A stretch of DNA of 64,000 nt from Streptomyces sindenensis (GCF_014649035.1 NZ_BMSG01000001.1:248001-312000), one strand, 5' to 3'. Positions 1-11,300 are shown, counted from the first letter of the stretch. Numbers and translations are program-made. The notes: generated by a model from the letters alone, not told the origin.

Positions 1-124
1 AATTTGTTGCACCATGCAATGGTGTGGAATGGATCACTCGTCGGCCCGTTTAGTTGAAAATTCACCTATCTCTGGCGTACCTTCGAGTCCTCCCCACCGC
101 GTCCGTTCGGAAGGTTTGCACCAG
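1..124 (+). promoter_or_regulatory. Upstream region of the nitroreductase gene
   Basis: Untranslated leader and probable promoter of the nitroreductase gene. An inverted repeat CACCAT-GCA-ATGGTG lies at 10-24, and an AT-rich, partly symmetrical stretch (TTAGTTGAAAATTCACC) at about 50-66. Both could be operator sites. MarR- or HxlR-type repressors often control such reductases, but no regulator is visible here because the window starts at this point. Confidence 0.4.
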
Positions 125-715
125 ATGTCCCTCGTTCTCGACCCCGCCGCCCAGGACCTCCTCTTCCGCGAGGCCCGCACCGCCAACACCTTCACCGACG
201 AGCCCGTGACCGACGAGCAGGTCCAGGCGATCTACGACCTGGTGAAGTTCGGCCCGACCGCCTTCAACCAGTCGCCGCTGCGTGTCGTCCTGGTCCGCTC
301 CGCCGAGGGTCGCGAGCGCCTGGTGCAGCACATGGCCGAGGGCAACCGCCCGAAGACCGCCACCGCCCCGCTGGTCGCGATCCTGGCCGCCGACAACGAG
401 TTCCACGAGGAGCTTCCGGCGCTGCTTCCGCACTTCCCGCAGGCCAAGGACCTCTTCTTCTCGGAGCGCCCGGCCCGTGAGTCGGCCGCCGGCCTCAACG
501 CCGCGCTCCAGGCCGCCTACTTCATCATCGGCGTCCGCGCCGCCGGTCTGGCCGCCGGCCCGATGACCGGCTACGACGCCGCGGGCATCCAGAAGGAGTT
601 CCTGGACGGCGACCACACCCCGCTGATGGTCGTCAACATCGGCAAGCCGGGCGAGGACGCCTGGTTCCCGCGCAGCCCGCGCCTCTCCTTCGACGAGGTC
701 GTCACCACCGTCTGA
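125..715 (+). CDS. Nitroreductase family protein (malonic semialdehyde reductase/RutE-like)
   Basis: Predicted soluble FMN-dependent oxidoreductase of 196 aa, the usual size for the RutE/HadB-like nitroreductases that reduce malonic semialdehyde or nitro compounds with NAD(P)H. Family features are the early 'FGPTAFNQSP' stretch (FMN-binding loop), a central alanine-rich helix 'AALQAAYFIIGVRAAGLAAGP' (shown here as its family position, not a catalytic claim), and the C-terminal 'VVNIGKPGEDAWFPRSPR' segment. The frame is open further upstream to position 14, but homology begins at ATG 125, so that start is chosen. It is monocistronic and ends before a strong hairpin. The physiological substrate cannot be told from sequence. 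Confidence 0.85.
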   Translation: MSLVLDPAAQDLLFREARTANTFTDEPVTDEQVQAIYDLVKFGPTAFNQSPLRVVLVRSAEGRERLVQHMAEGNRPKTATAPLVAILAADNEFHEELPALLPHFPQAKDLFFSERPARESAAGLNAALQAAYFIIGVRAAGLAAGPMTGYDAAGIQKEFLDGDHTPLMVVNIGKPGEDAWFPRSPRLSFDEVVTTV

Positions 716-751
716 TGCACGTCACCGTCCGGGGCACGTCACGCGGTCCCC

Positions 752-814
752 GGGCGTACGCGAAGGGCCCCGGAACACCATCACCTGGTGTTCCGGGGCC
801 CTTCGCGTACGCCC
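752..814. terminator. Bidirectional hairpin terminator, perfect 29-bp arms
   Basis: Perfect inverted repeat, 29-bp arms (752-780 and 786-814) with loop TCACC, between two convergent genes. The stem base carries GTACGCGAAGGG, a motif reused in other terminators of this window. Confidence 0.9.
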
Positions 815-832
815 GCCGAATCGCGTCGCGCG

Positions 833-1381
833 TCAGGAAGCAGGCGTAGCCGGCGTCGCGGGCGGCGTCGTCCTCAGCGCCTTGGCCATCTCGACCAGGC
901 TCTCCTTCGGCGCCGAGCCGGTCACCACCGTCGTGTGGCCCTTCCCGGGCAGGACGAGGGCGTTGTACTTCTCGCCCTCCCAGACCTGCCACTCCTTGCC
1001 CGCCACCGTCTCGGTGCGACCGGTGTCCTTCGCCTTCCGGCTGACCTCGGGGACGTACGTGCGCGCGGCGGCGGTGGACTGCTCGACCGCGACGTACCTG
1101 CGGTCCGCGTCGAGGAAGCCCAGGTGCCAGGCCTTGCCCCCGGCCTCGTCGTAGCGGACGGAGGTGGCCTTCCACTGCTCCGGCAGGCCCTCCGGCGCGG
1201 CCACCGGATAGGGGGCGGCGGTCCGTACCGTCGCCAGCTCCACGGTGAAGTCGACCGCCTTGAGCGGGTCGGCGTGCTCGTCCTTGGGGATGAAGAGGTA
1301 TATGACCCCCGCGCAGGCGGCGATCACCAAAGTCGACAGGAACATGTCCCGGACTGTCTGCTTGCCTCGCTTGCTTGCCAC
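833..1381 (-). CDS. DUF4245 domain-containing membrane-anchored protein
   Basis: 182-aa protein of the actinobacterial DUF4245 family; function unknown. A short basic N-terminus (MASKRGKQTVRDM) precedes one hydrophobic helix at about residues 14-30 (FLSTLVIAACAGVIYLF), so it is probably anchored in the membrane with the rest outside. The exported part contains the conserved 'YPVAAPEGLPEQWKATSVRY' region and a C-terminal segment with 'VTGSAPKESLVEMAKALR'. Gene, length and position divergent from glpX agree with Streptomyces relatives. No catalytic motif is seen. Confidence 0.8.
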   Translation of the reverse strand: MASKRGKQTVRDMFLSTLVIAACAGVIYLFIPKDEHADPLKAVDFTVELATVRTAAPYPVAAPEGLPEQWKATSVRYDEAGGKAWHLGFLDADRRYVAVEQSTAAARTYVPEVSRKAKDTGRTETVAGKEWQVWEGEKYNALVLPGKGHTTVVTGSAPKESLVEMAKALRTTPPATPATPAS

Positions 1382-1469
1382 GGGTCCATGGTGGCACGCG
1401 GCCTGACACGCCCGGCCGCAGGGTGCCGGTCGGCGGTGGCGACGCCGGGGCGCTCATGCGTGACCCACC

Positions 1470-1500
1470 CTGCTCATTTTATCGACCTACCGATAGAGTC
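1470..1500 (+). promoter_or_regulatory. Probable glpX promoter/operator with inverted repeat
   Basis: The intergenic region between the divergent DUF4245 and glpX genes contains TATCG-ACCTAC-CGATA (1480-1495), a 5-bp inverted repeat in a locally AT-richer stretch about 50 nt before the glpX start. It could be a regulator site or overlap a -10 element; no regulator is assigned. Confidence 0.3.
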
Positions 1501-1547
1501 ACAGCACCCTCATATCCGGTCGTCGCCGTACAGAAAGGTGCGCTCCG

Positions 1548-2579
1548 ATGTCCGAGCATCATCTGCCGTCCCCTCTGGAGGTCTCTCCGGAGGCCCCCGA
1601 CCGCAACCTCGCCCTGGAGTTGGTCCGGGTCACCGAGGCCGCCGCCATGGCGGCCGGGCGCTGGGTGGGCCGCGGCGACAAGATCGGCGCCGACGGCGCC
1701 GCCGTGAAGGCCATGCGGACCCTCGTCTCGACCGTCTCGATGAACGGCGTCGTCGTCATCGGCGAGGGCGAGAAGGACGAAGCCCCCATGCTGTTCAACG
1801 GCGAGCGGGTCGGCGACGGCACCGGCGCCGAGGTCGACATCGCCGTCGACCCGATCGACGGCACCACGCTCAACGCCAAGGGCATGCCGAACGCCATCGC
1901 CGTGCTGGCGGCGGCCGACCGCGGCGCGATGTTCGACCCGTCGGCGGTCTTCTACATGGACAAGCTGGTCACGGGGCCCGAGGCGGCGGACTTCGTCGAC
2001 ATCAACGCGCCCGTGGCGGTGAACATCAGGCGCGTCGCGCGGGCGAAGAACTCCACGCCCGAGGACGTCACCGTCGTCATCCTCGACCGGCCCCGGCACG
2101 AGGGCATCGTCAAGGAGATCCGGGAGACCGGGGCGCGGATCAAGTTCATCTCGGACGGCGATGTCGCGGGCTCGATCATGGCGGCCCGCGAGGGCACCGG
2201 CGTCGACCTGCTGATGGGCATCGGCGGAACGCCCGAGGGCATCATCTCGGCGTGCGCCATAAAGTGCCTCGGCGGCGTCATCCAGGGCAAGTTGTGGCCC
2301 AAGGACGAGGCGGAGCGGCAGAAGGCGCTGGACGCGGGCCACGACCTGGACCGGGTGCTCTCCACCGACGACCTGGTCAGCGGCGACAACGTGTTCTTCG
2401 TGGCGACGGGGATCACCGACGGTGAGCTGATGCGCGGTGTGCGGTACCGCGCGGAGACGGCGACCACCGAGTCGATCGTGATGCGGTCCAAGTCCGGCAC
2501 GATCCGGTCGATCTCCTCGACGCACCGGCTGTCGAAGCTGCGCGCCTACAGCGCCATCGACTTCGACCGCGCGCAGTAG
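1548..2579 (+). CDS. glpX: Class II fructose-1,6-bisphosphatase
   Basis: Hydrolyses fructose 1,6-bisphosphate to fructose 6-phosphate in gluconeogenesis; cytosolic, metal-dependent. The 343-aa length is typical of GlpX. Visible family motifs are '[15 protein letters not shown]' near residue 43, the metal-binding '[11 protein letters not shown]' (~75-85), '[11 protein letters not shown]' (~97-107) and '[20 protein letters not shown]' (~221-240). The start ATG follows an AGAAAGG ribosome site. It is followed by a strong hairpin shared with the convergent wbl gene. This is the usual FBPase of actinobacteria. Confidence 0.95.
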   Translation: MSEHHLPSPLEVSPEAPDRNLALELVRVTEAAAMAAGRWVGRGDKIGADGAAVKAMRTLVSTVSMNGVVVIGEGEKDEAPMLFNGERVGDGTGAEVDIAVDPIDGTTLNAKGMPNAIAVLAAADRGAMFDPSAVFYMDKLVTGPEAADFVDINAPVAVNIRRVARAKNSTPEDVTVVILDRPRHEGIVKEIRETGARIKFISDGDVAGSIMAAREGTGVDLLMGIGGTPEGIISACAIKCLGGVIQGKLWPKDEAERQKALDAGHDLDRVLSTDDLVSGDNVFFVATGITDGELMRGVRYRAETATTESIVMRSKSGTIRSISSTHRLSKLRAYSAIDFDRAQ

Positions 2580-2598
2580 CCGACGCCCGGGGCGCGCA

Positions 2599-2656
2599 GC
2601 GTACGCGAAGGGGGTGCGGGGAGCCGATTCGCTCCCCGCACCCCCTTCGCGTACGC
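2599..2656. terminator. Bidirectional hairpin terminator, 26-bp arms
   Basis: Perfect inverted repeat: arms 2599-2624 and 2631-2656, loop CGATTC, between convergent glpX and the wbl gene. The stem begins with GCGTACGCGAAGGGGG, the same base motif as the hairpin at 752. Confidence 0.9.
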
Positions 2657-2658
2657 GT

Positions 2659-3030
2659 TCAGCCCGCCGCGGCTATGCGCTCGGCCGTCGTCGTGGCCGT
2701 GAGCTCGATGTCCCGCCGTCGCCGCCGGGCGAGCGCCACCCGGCGCTCGGCCGCGGTGAGCCCGCCCCACACCCCGTACGGCTCGGGCTGCATCAGCGCG
2801 TGCTCCCGGCACTCGATCATGACCGGGCATCCGCCGCACACCCGCTTGGCGGCCTCTTCGCGGGCCAGCCGGGCGGCGGTGGGTTCCTTGGAGGGGGCGA
2901 AGAAGAGGCCCGCCTCGTCGCGACGGCAGGCCGCCTCCGAATGCCAGGGGCCCGCATCGTCCTCCCGGGCGGGGGTCCGCTGGGCCGGAACGGCGGCGAC
3001 CTGCAGAGGCTGATGCGGCGATTGCAGCAC
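2659..3030 (-). CDS. WhiB-like [4Fe-4S] transcriptional regulator
   Basis: 123-aa Wbl protein. Family features in order: 'WHSEAACRRDEAGLFFAP' with the first cysteine, then 'CGGCPVMIECREHAL' giving the CxxC...C set, and the 'PYGVWGGLTAAERR' turn motif followed by a basic tail (ARRRRRDIEL) for DNA or sigma-factor contact. The four cysteines needed for the Fe-S cluster are present. GTG start with a CAGGAGT ribosome site. By position next to glpX it probably corresponds to WblI of S. coelicolor (from memory SCO5046), so wblI is likely, but I leave the symbol open. Its target genes are unknown. Confidence 0.88.
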   Translation of the reverse strand: MLQSPHQPLQVAAVPAQRTPAREDDAGPWHSEAACRRDEAGLFFAPSKEPTAARLAREEAAKRVCGGCPVMIECREHALMQPEPYGVWGGLTAAERRVALARRRRRDIELTATTTAERIAAAG

Positions 3031-3201
3031 GGGCTACTCCTGACGACGGCTACGGCTACGGCTTCGCGAGCGAGAGTCGATGCAGCACTCCCTACCCGCT
3101 GTGCGTACGCCTATGCACTGAGTGGCACCGGCGCGCGACTCACCGCAATGCGCCCCTGCGGCTTTCTGGCCGATTACCGCGGGGTCGCCCGTCGGGCGTA
3201 T

Positions 3202-3897
3202 TCAGTGGCCGAGGTGTTTACGCAGCCGCTTCTGGAGATCCGCGACGAACTTTCCCCGCTTCGGCTTCGCCTCCACACTCCCGAACACGGCATAGCCGTT
3301 CACGACGACGACCGGGGCTTCCGGGTCGGTGGATTCGAGCGACTTCACCTCGAAACCGCCGAACACACCGGTTCCGTTGCCGCGCAGCGAGATGTTCTCC
3401 GGGACGCGGACCTCGACGCTGCCGAAGATGGACGTCGCATTGATGACCGTGAAGCGTTGGCCGAAAAGCGCTTCCGTCAGATCGATCTCCACGCTGCCGA
3501 AGAGCGCGAAGGCGTTCGTCCGGCCGCCGACCCGCCAGCGCCCCTTGCGGACGGAGCTGCTGAAGACCGCGACGAGATTGTCCGCGGGGCCTTCCGGGGC
3601 CTCGGGGCCGTAGCTGTACGGGCGCGGACCGGGGCTCTGCGCGGTGGAACCGGAGGAGGCGGGCAGGTCGCGGACCAGCGGCTGGAGTTCGCCGACGGTC
3701 TTGGCCCGGTAGACCAGATCCACCCGCTCGGCATGTTCGTCCGCCGTCAGACGGCCCTCGGCCATCGCCTCCCGCAGGATGTCCGCGATCCGGTCGCGGT
3801 CGGCGTCGGAGGCACGGATGGCGTCGCCGTTCAGGACGTCGGCGGGCGGTGGGACGGCCGGCTCGCGGGGCTGCTGGGGCTGCTTCTCTAGGTCCAC
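3202..3897 (-). CDS. DUF1707 SHOCT-like domain protein with LiaF-like C-terminus
   Basis: 231-aa protein. Residues ~20-75 form a DUF1707 domain ('IRASDADRDRIADILREAMAEGRLTADEHAERV', described by its hallmark DADR...I..L..A...GRL...E...R pattern). A proline/glycine-rich linker follows, then a C-terminal region ~95-215 of repeated beta segments containing 'FGSVEID', 'FGSVEVRVP', 'FGGFEV' and 'FGSVEAK', as in cell-wall-active-antibiotic response proteins of the LiaF/YvqF type. No transmembrane segment is seen, so it is probably cytosolic or peripheral. The GTG start has no clear ribosome site and may be leaderless. Role unknown; divergent from the class I fumarase. Confidence 0.75.
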   Translation of the reverse strand: MDLEKQPQQPREPAVPPPADVLNGDAIRASDADRDRIADILREAMAEGRLTADEHAERVDLVYRAKTVGELQPLVRDLPASSGSTAQSPGPRPYSYGPEAPEGPADNLVAVFSSSVRKGRWRVGGRTNAFALFGSVEIDLTEALFGQRFTVINATSIFGSVEVRVPENISLRGNGTGVFGGFEVKSLESTDPEAPVVVVNGYAVFGSVEAKPKRGKFVADLQKRLRKHLGH

Positions 3898-3968
3898 CGG
3901 CCCAGCGTACCCAAACGCGATAGATCGCGACTACCCCTCCGCCCGGCGTGCCCCCGCCGGGCCCGGGT

Positions 3969-3987
3969 CCAGGTGAGCCATACCTCA
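3969..3987. promoter_or_regulatory. Iron-box-like site (DmdR/IdeR type) upstream of class I fumarase
   Basis: The 19-mer CCAGGTGAGCCATACCTCA keeps the core AGGT-n-AG-n-C-nn-ACCT of the actinobacterial iron box (consensus TTAGGTTAGGCTAACCTAA as I recall it); 12 of 19 positions match by eye. It lies about 90 nt before the fumarase start, just upstream of a possible -10 TACCCT near 4014. Because the downstream enzyme is an Fe-S fumarase, iron control is biologically reasonable. Confidence 0.5.
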
Positions 3988-4075
3988 CAGGATCCTCGCG
4001 AAGGCGGCGTTCTACCCTGGTGGACGCGCTGCCCGAGGGAGGTCAGCCGCTGTCGCCGAGTGAGGAATGGCCGTC

Positions 4076-5743
<1,668 letters not shown>

Positions 5744-5757
5744 CCCCATGACCTGTG

Positions 5758-5792
5758 CGAAGGGGCCCACCCGTGCGGGGTGGGCCCCTTCG
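5758..5792. terminator. Hairpin terminator
   Basis: Inverted repeat with 15-bp arms 5758-5772 and 5778-5792 (CGAAGGGGCCCACCC and complement), loop GTGCG, between the convergent fumarase and LuxR-type genes. Confidence 0.85.
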
Positions 5793-5851
5793 GCGTCCCG
5801 CGGCGTCTCTCCGTGTCTCTCCGCGCGCCTCTCCGTGCCTCTCCGCGCCGC

Positions 5852-6859
5852 TCAGTCGTCCAGCAGGCCCGATGTCGCGACCAGGTAGCCGAGTTGGGCC
5901 CGGCTGTTGCTGCCGAGCTGCTCGGAGACCTTGCGCATGTGCTCGGCGACGCTGCGGCGGCTCATCCCGATCCGGCGGGCGATGGCGGCGTCCGTCTCGC
6001 CGTTGACGACGGCCTGGAGGATCGCGCGCTGGAGGTCGGAGGTGACGACGGGGGTGCGCACCGGGGCGCGTTCGGGGCGTACGGGCACGGCGCGGGACCA
6101 CGCCTCGTCGAAGTGGCGGACCAGGAAGCGGACCAGCGACGGGTGCCGGACGCGCAGGGCGGTGTGCGGCTCGTCGGAGTACGGGATGAAGGCGAGGTCC
6201 CGGTCGAAGACGATGAACCGGTCCATGACCTCGGGCAGGGTCCGGATCTCGGCCCCTTCGGCGGTCACCTGCTCGATGTAGGCGAGCGTGGTGCGGTCGG
6301 AGCGGACGGTGTGCTGATAGAGGGTGCGCTGCCGGATGCCGCGCCGCAGGTTGCTCAGATCGCGCGGGAGGGACTGCTCCAGGGCGTGGGCGGGGCGGCC
6401 GCCGCCGGGGTGGGCGGTGCGGACCTCGGCGCGGCAGCCGCTGACCCCTGCGTCCAGGGCCTTGCTGATGACGGCCTCGCCGGAGAGCCGGGTGAGGGCG
6501 GGGCGTTCGGGCCGGTGGACCTCGGCGTAGAGGCCCTCGAAGGCGGCGAGGGTGGCGCGGGCGGAGCGCAGGGTGCGGCGCTGCTCGACGATCGCCTCCT
6601 CGATCGGGGCGAGCGCGGCGTACGAGGCCGTCTCCGGCGGTACGGGGATGAGGCGGCCGGGTGAGTCCCGGTCGGCGACGAGCAGGTGCAGGGAGAGCAG
6701 ACAGGGGGGTGCGGCGGCGGCCGGGAGGCGGCCCTGCGTGAGCGCACGGCGATAGGTCGCGAGCGCCGCCTCGCAGGGTTGTTCCGGTATCGACCGGTCC
6801 GAGGGTGATTCACGGCAATCACCTACCGGTGAGGGGGAATGATCGTCCTTCACAAGCAT
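5852..6859 (-). CDS. LuxR-type HTH regulator (probable cluster regulator)
   Basis: About 335 aa. The C-terminal ~65 residues form a LuxR/GerE-type helix-turn-helix: 'LQRAILQAVVNGETDAAIAR' followed by 'RIGMSRRSVAEHMRKVSEQL'. The long N-terminal part, with 'LAPIEEAIVEQRRTLRSARA' and a C-terminal half containing 'DRTLLAYIEQV'-like and 'LPEVMDRFIVFDRDLAFIP' segments, resembles the TrmB/PLD-like sensor part of many Streptomyces LuxR proteins; no REC domain. The frame is open to 7000, but the ATG at 6859 leaves room for a divergent promoter with the MFS gene and has AAAGG upstream. It is probably the pathway-specific regulator of the adjacent cluster; that role is inferred from position. Confidence 0.75.
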   Translation of the reverse strand: MLVKDDHSPSPVGDCRESPSDRSIPEQPCEAALATYRRALTQGRLPAAAAPPCLLSLHLLVADRDSPGRLIPVPPETASYAALAPIEEAIVEQRRTLRSARATLAAFEGLYAEVHRPERPALTRLSGEAVISKALDAGVSGCRAEVRTAHPGGGRPAHALEQSLPRDLSNLRRGIRQRTLYQHTVRSDRTTLAYIEQVTAEGAEIRTLPEVMDRFIVFDRDLAFIPYSDEPHTALRVRHPSLVRFLVRHFDEAWSRAVPVRPERAPVRTPVVTSDLQRAILQAVVNGETDAAIARRIGMSRRSVAEHMRKVSEQLGSNSRAQLGYLVATSGLLDD

Positions 6860-6879
6860 GCAGATTACCTTTGTGCAAT

Positions 6880-6892
6880 CGGGAGTCTCCCG
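6880..6892. promoter_or_regulatory. Palindrome in divergent luxR-MFS promoter region
   Basis: Perfect palindrome CGGGAG-T-CTCCCG between the regulator start (6859) and the preferred MFS start (6987), in an otherwise AT-richer stretch. Candidate operator for the cluster regulator. Confidence 0.3.
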
Positions 6893-6986
6893 CCCGGCAC
6901 CCGCGTTCGACGAGTATGAGCGGGTGACTTCCGGAATCGAGAGTGCGGACGGGCCGACGGCGGACGAGCCGGACGACGGATCTCGA

Positions 6987-8384
6987 ATGCCCCGGGACAC
7001 CGCGGTCTCCGAGCGCCGTTTTCGATTTCTGGTTGCCGGATACGCGGTGTCTTCCTACGGCACATTCCTGAATATGGTCGCGCTCAATCTCTTCGTCTAC
7101 GAGACGACGGGCCGGGCGCTGGCCATGGGGCTGTTCATGGCGGTGCGGCTGGCCTCCGGATTCGTCGCCGGACTGGTCGTCGGCGGACTCCTCGCCCGAT
7201 TCAGCGCGAAAAGCATCATGCTGTGGGCGAATGTCGCACAGGGCGGCGTGATGCTGCTGCTCATCCTGGCGCCGGAGAGCCTGGTGACCGGGGCGTTGAT
7301 GACCGTCTCGGTGGTGATCGGGGCGTGCGGGACGCTGTTCATGGTGGCGTTGCGCAGCTCGATCCCGGAGATGGTCGGCGAGGACCGCAGGGCCTGGGCC
7401 AACTCCCTGTCGATCACCGGCCGTTCGCTGGCCATGGTGGCGGGGTTCGCGTCGGCGGGCGTGGTGGTGTCCCTCGTCGGGTACACCGCTGCCTTCCTGC
7501 TCGACATGGCGACGTTCGTGATCTGCGCGGTGACGGTGGCCCTGCTGCCGATCGCGGGCGGCAAGGGAGCCGGCACCGGAAGGCCCGGGGAGGCCGGGAA
7601 GCCCGGGACGGCGGAGAAGCCCGGGACGGCGGAGAAGAGCGAGAACGGCGGGAAGGGCGGGCCGCGGTGGCGGCCGGTGGCCTTCCTGGCGCTCGCCGCC
7701 GCTCCCGGTCTCGGTCTGATGGTGGCCCTGCGCGGGGTCGACGCGTTCGGTTCCTCGTCCCACAACGCGGCCCTGCCGATCTACTCGACGTCGCTGGACG
7801 CATCGAACCCCGCGGTGTTCGTCAGCGCGTTCTGGTGCGTGTGGGCACTCGGCAACATCGGCGCCCAGCAGGTGATCCAGCGGTACACCCAGCGCACCGG
7901 CAAGACGGTGGGGGCGCTCGGATTCGGCTACGGCACGGTGGTGATGTCGGCGGCGTTCATCGCGGCGTTCGCCGGGTTCCCGCTGGCGGTCACGGCGGTG
8001 ATCGCGCTGGTCGCGGGGGCCGCGGACGGCCTCACCGAGGTCGCGTACACCTCGCACCTCCAGACACTTCCGGCCACCTTGCGCGGTCACGCCTTCGGTC
8101 TTTCGGCCACGTTCGAGAACCTGGGTTTCGGGGTCGGCATGATCCTGGTGGCGGCGGCCCTCGACCGGTTCTCCCCGCTGTCCGTGGTGGGGTGGTCCCA
8201 CGGCGCCGCCATCGTCGTCGCCGTGGTGTTCCTGCTGCGGGTGACGGCGCTGCGACGGGCGGGGACCACAGCTCCGACGGAACGCGCGGGCGGGGCGGAG
8301 CAGGCGGGGCTGCGAAAGGAACAAGCCGTTGAGGGACGACCGGATCGCGGTGATCGGGACGGCGCTGAGGTTTCCCGGGGCTGA
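6987..8384 (+). CDS. MFS transporter (probable product exporter)
   Basis: 465-aa polytopic membrane protein with about 12 hydrophobic helices, EntS/MFS_3-like drug or siderophore exporter type. Early segment 'RFLVAGYAVSSYGTFLNMVA' is helix 1. A central low-complexity loop of glycine/lysine/glutamate (residues ~190-225, repeats of KPGTAE) separates the two six-helix halves. The reading frame is open from ATG 6858, which would share a CATG with the divergent regulator, but that start lacks a ribosome site and precedes a charged stretch unlike the family; ATG 6987 is preferred. The 3' end overlaps the PKS gene by 56 nt, so the two are translationally linked. Likely role: export of the cluster product and/or self-protection. 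Confidence 0.8.
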   Translation: MPRDTAVSERRFRFLVAGYAVSSYGTFLNMVALNLFVYETTGRALAMGLFMAVRLASGFVAGLVVGGLLARFSAKSIMLWANVAQGGVMLLLILAPESLVTGALMTVSVVIGACGTLFMVALRSSIPEMVGEDRRAWANSLSITGRSLAMVAGFASAGVVVSLVGYTAAFLLDMATFVICAVTVALLPIAGGKGAGTGRPGEAGKPGTAEKPGTAEKSENGGKGGPRWRPVAFLALAAAPGLGLMVALRGVDAFGSSSHNAALPIYSTSLDASNPAVFVSAFWCVWALGNIGAQQVIQRYTQRTGKTVGALGFGYGTVVMSAAFIAAFAGFPLAVTAVIALVAGAADGLTEVAYTSHLQTLPATLRGHAFGLSATFENLGFGVGMILVAAALDRFSPLSVVGWSHGAAIVVAVVFLLRVTALRRAGTTAPTERAGGAEQAGLRKEQAVEGRPDRGDRDGAEVSRG

Positions 8385-11300
8385 CACCCCCGAGGCGTAC
8401 TGGCGCGACATACGAGCGGGCAGGAGCCACGTACGCCGGTTCACCCGGGCCGAGTTCGCCGCGGCGGGGGTACCGGCGGCGGAGTACGAGCAGCCGGGGT
8501 TCGGCGGCGCGAGCGCGCCCCTGGCGGATGTGGACGGTTTCGACGCCGGGTTCTTCGGGATGAGCGGGCGGGAGGCGGAGCTCACCGATCCGCAGCAGCG
8601 GCTGTTCCTGGAGTGCTGCTTCCACGCGCTGGAGGACGGGGGGTACGCGGGCGGCGAGACCCGGTACGCGAGTGGCGGAGGTCGTGACGCGGGCGCCGGA
8701 GGTCGTGACCCGGGCGGCGGGAGTCGTGCCACGGGCGCCGGTGGTCGTGCCACGGGCGGCGGAGGTCGTGACACGGGCGGCGGCGCCGGTCCCGTGCGGA
8801 TCGGGGTGTACGGCAGCTCCGGCTATCGGCTCTACTCGCTGCACAGCTATCTGGCGAACCACCTCGCGGCCGAGGCCGGCTCGGGCGACTGGATGACCGC
8901 CAAGCAGGTCCAGGTCGGCAACTACACCGACTTCACCGCCACCCGGGCCGCCTTCCGGCTCGGTCTGACCGGCCCCGCACTCACCGTGTCCACGGCCTGT
9001 TCCAGCGCCCTGGTCTCGGTGCACCTGGCCTGCCAGGCGCTGCGCGCCGGGGACGCGGACCTGATGCTGGTGGGCTCGGCCGCCCTGCATCTGCCGCAGG
9101 TCAGCGGCCATGTCCCGGTGAAGGGCTCCACGCTCTCCCCCACCGGCACGGTCCGGGCGTTCGACGCGAACGCGGACGGCACGGTCGGCGGGAACGGGGC
9201 CGCCGCCGTCCTCCTGAAGCCGCTGGAGCGCGCGCTGGCCGACGGCGACACCGTGCACGCGGTGATCCTCGGCTCGGCGGTCACCAACGACGGCGCGGAC
9301 AAGACGGTTGACGGCCGCTCCCGCCACGGCGGGTTCGCCGCTCCCGGGGTCACCGGGCAGCGGGACGCGGTGCTCGGGGCGCTGCGCGCGGCGGACGTGG
9401 ACGCGGCGTCGATCGGCTATCTGGAGACGCACGGTACGGGCACGCTGAAGGGCGATCCGATCGAATTCGCCGCCCTGACCGAGGCGTTCCGCGCGCACAC
9501 CGACCGCACCGGGTTCTGCGCGCTCGGCTCGACGAAGCCCGCGATCGGCCATCTGGACAGTGCGGCGGGGCTCGCGGGGCTGATCAAGGCGGTCGAGGTG
9601 CTGCGGCACGGCATCGTGCCGCCCCTGGTGAACTTCGCCCGGCCCAACCCGGCACTGGCGGTGGACGACGGTCCGTTCCTGCTGCCGGTACGGGAGCGGG
9701 ACTGGCCGCTGGCGGGGGTGCGGCGGGCCGGTGTGCACGCCATCGGCATGGGCGGGACGAACGCCCACGTGGTCCTGGAACAGGCCCCGGAGCCCCTGCC
9801 CGCCTCCGCCGCACCGGCGACGGCTCCCGTGCCCGCGCTGCTGCCGCTGTCGGCCGCCGACGGGGACGCGCTGCGGACGTACGCCACCGCCCTGCGGGAC
9901 CACCTGACGGGCGGGGCCCGCCCCTCCCCCGCCGATCTGCTGACCACCACCGCGCTCGGGCGGCGGCTCCTGCCGCACCGGCTGGTGGTCACGGCCGCGG
10001 ACCCGGTGGCCGGGCTGACGGCCTTCCTGTCCGGGGCCCCGGCGGGCGAGGCGTACACGACCGGGGTCGCCGACGGCGTACGTGATCCGGCGCCGGTGTT
10101 CCTGTTCAGCGGGCAGGGCGGCGGCCACCCGGGCATGGGCGCCGGACTCGCCGCGCGCTTCCCGGTGGTGGCCGAGGTGCTGGAGTCCTGCGCCCAGGTG
10201 TACGCGGAGGAGACCGGGCGGGACGACTTCCTCGACCGGATCGTCGGCGGGCGCGGTCCCAAGCAGTGGGACACCGCCTTCGCGCAGCCCGCCCTCTTCG
10301 CCCTCCAGCTCGCCCAGGCCCGGCTGTGGGAGCGGCTCGGGGTCACCCCGGCCCGGGTCGCCGGGCACAGCGTCGGCGCGTACGCGGCGCTCTGCGTGGC
10401 CGGGGCGCTGGACACCGAGGACGCGATGCGGCTGGTCTGCGGGCGCGGGCGGCTGATGCGGGAGCGGTCCGCCCCGGGTGCGATGGTCTCCGCGTTCGTC
10501 CCCCGGGCCCGGGTGCGGGAGCTGCTGGCGGCCGTCCCCGGTCTTGAGCTCGCCGTGGTCAACGGCACCACGCACCACGTGCTGGGCGGCTCCCCGGAGA
10601 CGGTGGACGCGGCGCGGAAGCTGCTGGCGGGGCGCGGTGAGGCGTACGAGGTGCTGGCGGTGGACCGGGCGTTCCACACGGCGCTGCTCGACCCGGCGCT
10701 GGAGGAGTTCCGGCTGCTGGCGGAGAAGACGGAACCGCGCCCGCTGCACACGGAGTTCGTCGACGGGATCGACGGCACGGTCCGCCCCGCCGGATGGCGG
10801 CCGGACGCGGCGTACCTGGTCGCGCAGGCCCGCCGCACGGCCGACTTCGCCGCCGTGCTCGGGGAGCTGGCCGCGTCCCCGCTCCTGCTGGAGCTGGGCC
10901 CGTCCGCCGTGCTGACGGGCCTGGTCCGCCGGGCGCTGCCGGACGCGGTCTGCGTACCGACGCGCGACTGGGAGCGGGCGGTGGCCGCGCTGCACTGCGC
11001 CGGGTCCGCGGTGGACTGGGCGGCGCTGCTCGACGGCTGCGGCGGCCGGCGCGTCCGGCTGCCCTCGTACCCCTTCCGGCGGCGCTCCCACTGGCGGGGC
11101 CCCGCACCGTACGCTCACCCATCCCCACGCTCCACGGAGGACCGCATGACCGAACAGGCCGTACTGGAAAGGGTGCTGGAGCTGACCGCGCGCCATCTCG
11201 GCCACCGGTCCGAGGAGGTCTCCGCCGACCGCACGTTCGTCGGGCTCGGCGCCGACTCGCTCCAGCTCATCGGGATGTTGCGGCAGTTGGAGGCGGAGTT

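Noticed and set aside
788-2425. Long + strand open frame overlapping DUF4245 and glpX
   Set aside because: Arg/Gly-rich shadow typical of high-GC DNA; the two recognised genes explain the region.
6858-6986. MFS start at ATG 6858
   Set aside because: It would share CATG with the divergent regulator, lacks a ribosome site and adds a non-family polar stretch; 6987 preferred.
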